Below, one piece after another: positions 6,186-6,998 of a DNA stretch of 6,998 bases (position 1 is the first letter of the stretch; every line of letters starts with the position of its first letter). A model generated the notes under the pieces. The model saw only the letters and a list, made by a program, of their open reading frames with translations. It had not been told where the DNA came from and ran no database searches. Position numbers and translations under genes: made by a program. Source of the DNA: an uncultured Lachnospiraceae bacterium (lineage in GTDB: Bacteria; Bacillota; Clostridia; Lachnospirales; Lachnospiraceae); NCBI GenBank assembly GCA_910585395.1, contig CAJUCK010000027.1, forward strand, positions 23,464-30,461. Reading direction: 5' to 3'.

Positions 6186-6862
6186 TTTCCTCCATTTTTC
6201 TTCTCCGCTGCTGATGATTTGTTCATAGAAAATTTATTTTCTTCACCGGCAATAAGCCTTTTAATATTCTCTCTGTGACGCCAGATTCCCATAACAGAAA
6301 ACAATGCTCCTACTATATAAGTTTCTAACAGCAGACCAGCATTTACCCCCAAATGCCCTAACTGTCCAAACAAAATCAGTTGAACCCAAAAACAAATCAT
6401 TACCAGAATAGACCCCAAAGATACATATCTGGTAACTGCAACAACCACAATAAATAATAAAAGGCATAAAGGCGCCATTGGAGGATAAAAAGCCAGGATA
6501 AATCCAGCTGTGCACGCAATTCCCTTGCCGCCCTTGAATTTCATATAAAATGGAAAATTATGCCCCAGAACAGCGCCGAAACCTGCATACATTTCTAAAA
6601 GCTTTACACCATCAGAGTATTTCTCACGGAATAAAAGCCAGGCAAGCAGCATGGCAAGCATTGCCTTTCCCAAATCTCCCGCAAACGTAATCAGACCTGC
6701 TTTCCATCCCAAAGTGCGGAGCGTATTTGTAGCTCCTGCGTTTCCACTTCCATGCTGCCGGATATCCACATTATGCAGTTTCCCATAAATATATCCTGTC
6801 TGAAACATTCCCAAAACATAACCTACTGCAATACAAATCACCCGCGCTACAATCATGGTCAT
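6182..6862 (-). CDS. plsY: Acyl-phosphate:glycerol-3-phosphate acyltransferase, membrane protein
   Basis: PlsY is an integral membrane enzyme that transfers an acyl group from acyl-phosphate (made by PlsX, not in this window) to sn-glycerol-3-phosphate. This gives lysophosphatidic acid, the first acylation in phospholipid synthesis. The 226-residue protein shows the family motifs: GSGNAGATN (38-46), LGHNFPFYMKFKGGKG (99-114), TRYVSLGS (144-151) and RHRENIKRL (195-203). Hydrophobic segments alternate with these loops, roughly at 3-25, 53-77, 88-105, 114-143, 147-171 and 174-193, as expected for a polytopic protein. A hydrophilic tail of about 15 residues follows the last motif. The ATG at 6862 overlaps the der stop codon (ATGA) and has AGGAAGG at 6867-6873. 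A second ATG at 6856 is possible. Its substrate comes from GpsA, encoded next. Confidence 0.96.
   Translation of the reverse strand: MTMIVARVICIAVGYVLGMFQTGYIYGKLHNVDIRQHGSGNAGATNTLRTLGWKAGLITFAGDLGKAMLAMLLAWLLFREKYSDGVKLLEMYAGFGAVLGHNFPFYMKFKGGKGIACTAGFILAFYPPMAPLCLLLFIVVVAVTRYVSLGSILVMICFWVQLILFGQLGHLGVNAGLLLETYIVGALFSVMGIWRHRENIKRLIAGEENKFSMNKSSAAEKKNGGK
6189..6193 (-). promoter_or_regulatory. Ribosome binding site for gpsA, inside the plsY 3' end
   Basis: GGAGG on the minus strand lies within the plsY Asn-Gly-Gly codons. It is 3 nt from the first gpsA ATG (6185-6183) and 6 nt from the second (6182-6180). The usual 5-9 nt spacing favours initiation at the second ATG. Its position inside plsY suggests coupled translation of the two genes. 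Confidence 0.7.
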
Positions 6863-6998
6863 TTTTCCTTCCTTTCCCGTATAATAAACTTTAACGATGT
6901 TCCCTGGAAGCCAAATGCATCCCGAATACGATTCTCCAAATATCTGGTGTAGGAAAAATGCATCAGTTCCTTATCATTGACAAAGATCACAAATGTAG
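6859..6998 (-). CDS. der: C-terminal end of ribosome-assembly GTPase Der (EngA), 5' part outside the window
   Basis: The last 45 codons and the stop are present; the two tandem GTPase domains lie beyond the right edge. The visible residues form the end of the C-terminal KH-like domain that contacts rRNA, with the family-typical pattern TFVIFVNDKELMHFSYTRYL, then ENRIRDAFGF, then a basic end in IIRERKEK. Der is a double-GTPase needed for maturation of the 50S ribosomal subunit. Its TGA stop at 6861-6859 overlaps the plsY ATG, and the plsY ribosome binding site lies within its last codons. Der next to plsY/gpsA is a familiar arrangement in Firmicutes. Confidence 0.93.
   Translation of the reverse strand, partial: TFVIFVNDKELMHFSYTRYLENRIRDAFGFQGTSLKFIIRERKEK

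Noticed and set aside
6261..6515. Minus-strand alternative frame inside plsY
   Set aside because: It is out of frame with a fully motif-bearing PlsY. Its Trp, Tyr and Cys richness is what a shifted reading of membrane-protein codons gives.
1..6998. Mobile elements, CRISPR arrays, tRNA/rRNA genes or a hidden new system
   Set aside because: Coding density is almost complete on one strand with core-genome families. I saw no inverted terminal repeats, spaced repeats, transposase, integrase or RNA-gene signature, and the largest gap is 86 nt.

Overview
All genes in this window lie on the minus strand, so transcription runs from high to low coordinates. The protein families, the strong AGGAGG-type ribosome binding sites, the moderately AT-rich composition and the short gaps between genes suggest a low-to-mid-GC Firmicute. 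A Clostridia/Lachnospiraceae-type anaerobe is most likely. This is inference from sequence style, not from a marker gene.

In transcriptional order the window holds the last 45 codons of the ribosome-assembly GTPase Der (6859-6998), the acyl-phosphate:glycerol-3-phosphate acyltransferase PlsY (6182-6862), the NAD(P)H-dependent glycerol-3-phosphate dehydrogenase GpsA (5175-6185), a small soluble Ser/Thr protein kinase (4381-5148), a type IIA topoisomerase B subunit (2372-4294), its A subunit (86-2326), and the first 18 codons of an unidentified protein with a hydrophobic N-terminus (1-56).

The der-plsY-gpsA block is tightly packed: der/plsY and plsY/gpsA overlap at ATGA junctions, and the kinase follows gpsA after 26 nt. 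GpsA makes sn-glycerol-3-phosphate and PlsY acylates it to lysophosphatidic acid, so two consecutive early steps of membrane phospholipid synthesis are probably translationally coupled. A near-consensus extended -10 promoter (TTGATA, 17 nt, TATAAT preceded by TGT) straddles the kinase stop codon. It should give the topoisomerase pair its own transcription start. I see no terminator before it, so read-through from the lipid genes is also possible.

The topoisomerase pair is complete, with all expected catalytic residues. It lacks the canonical GyrA box in the C-terminal domain and is not in the usual dnaA/dnaN/recF neighbourhood. It is therefore best read as topoisomerase IV (ParE/ParC) or the second gyrase-like enzyme of Clostridia, although the B subunit carries a mixture of GyrB-like and ParE-like motifs.

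This is largely ordinary core-genome DNA. I found no mobile element, CRISPR array, RNA gene or evidence of a new system. The points most worth a second look are the stand-alone kinase with an altered HRD motif, the A subunit without a GyrA box, and the internal promoter.
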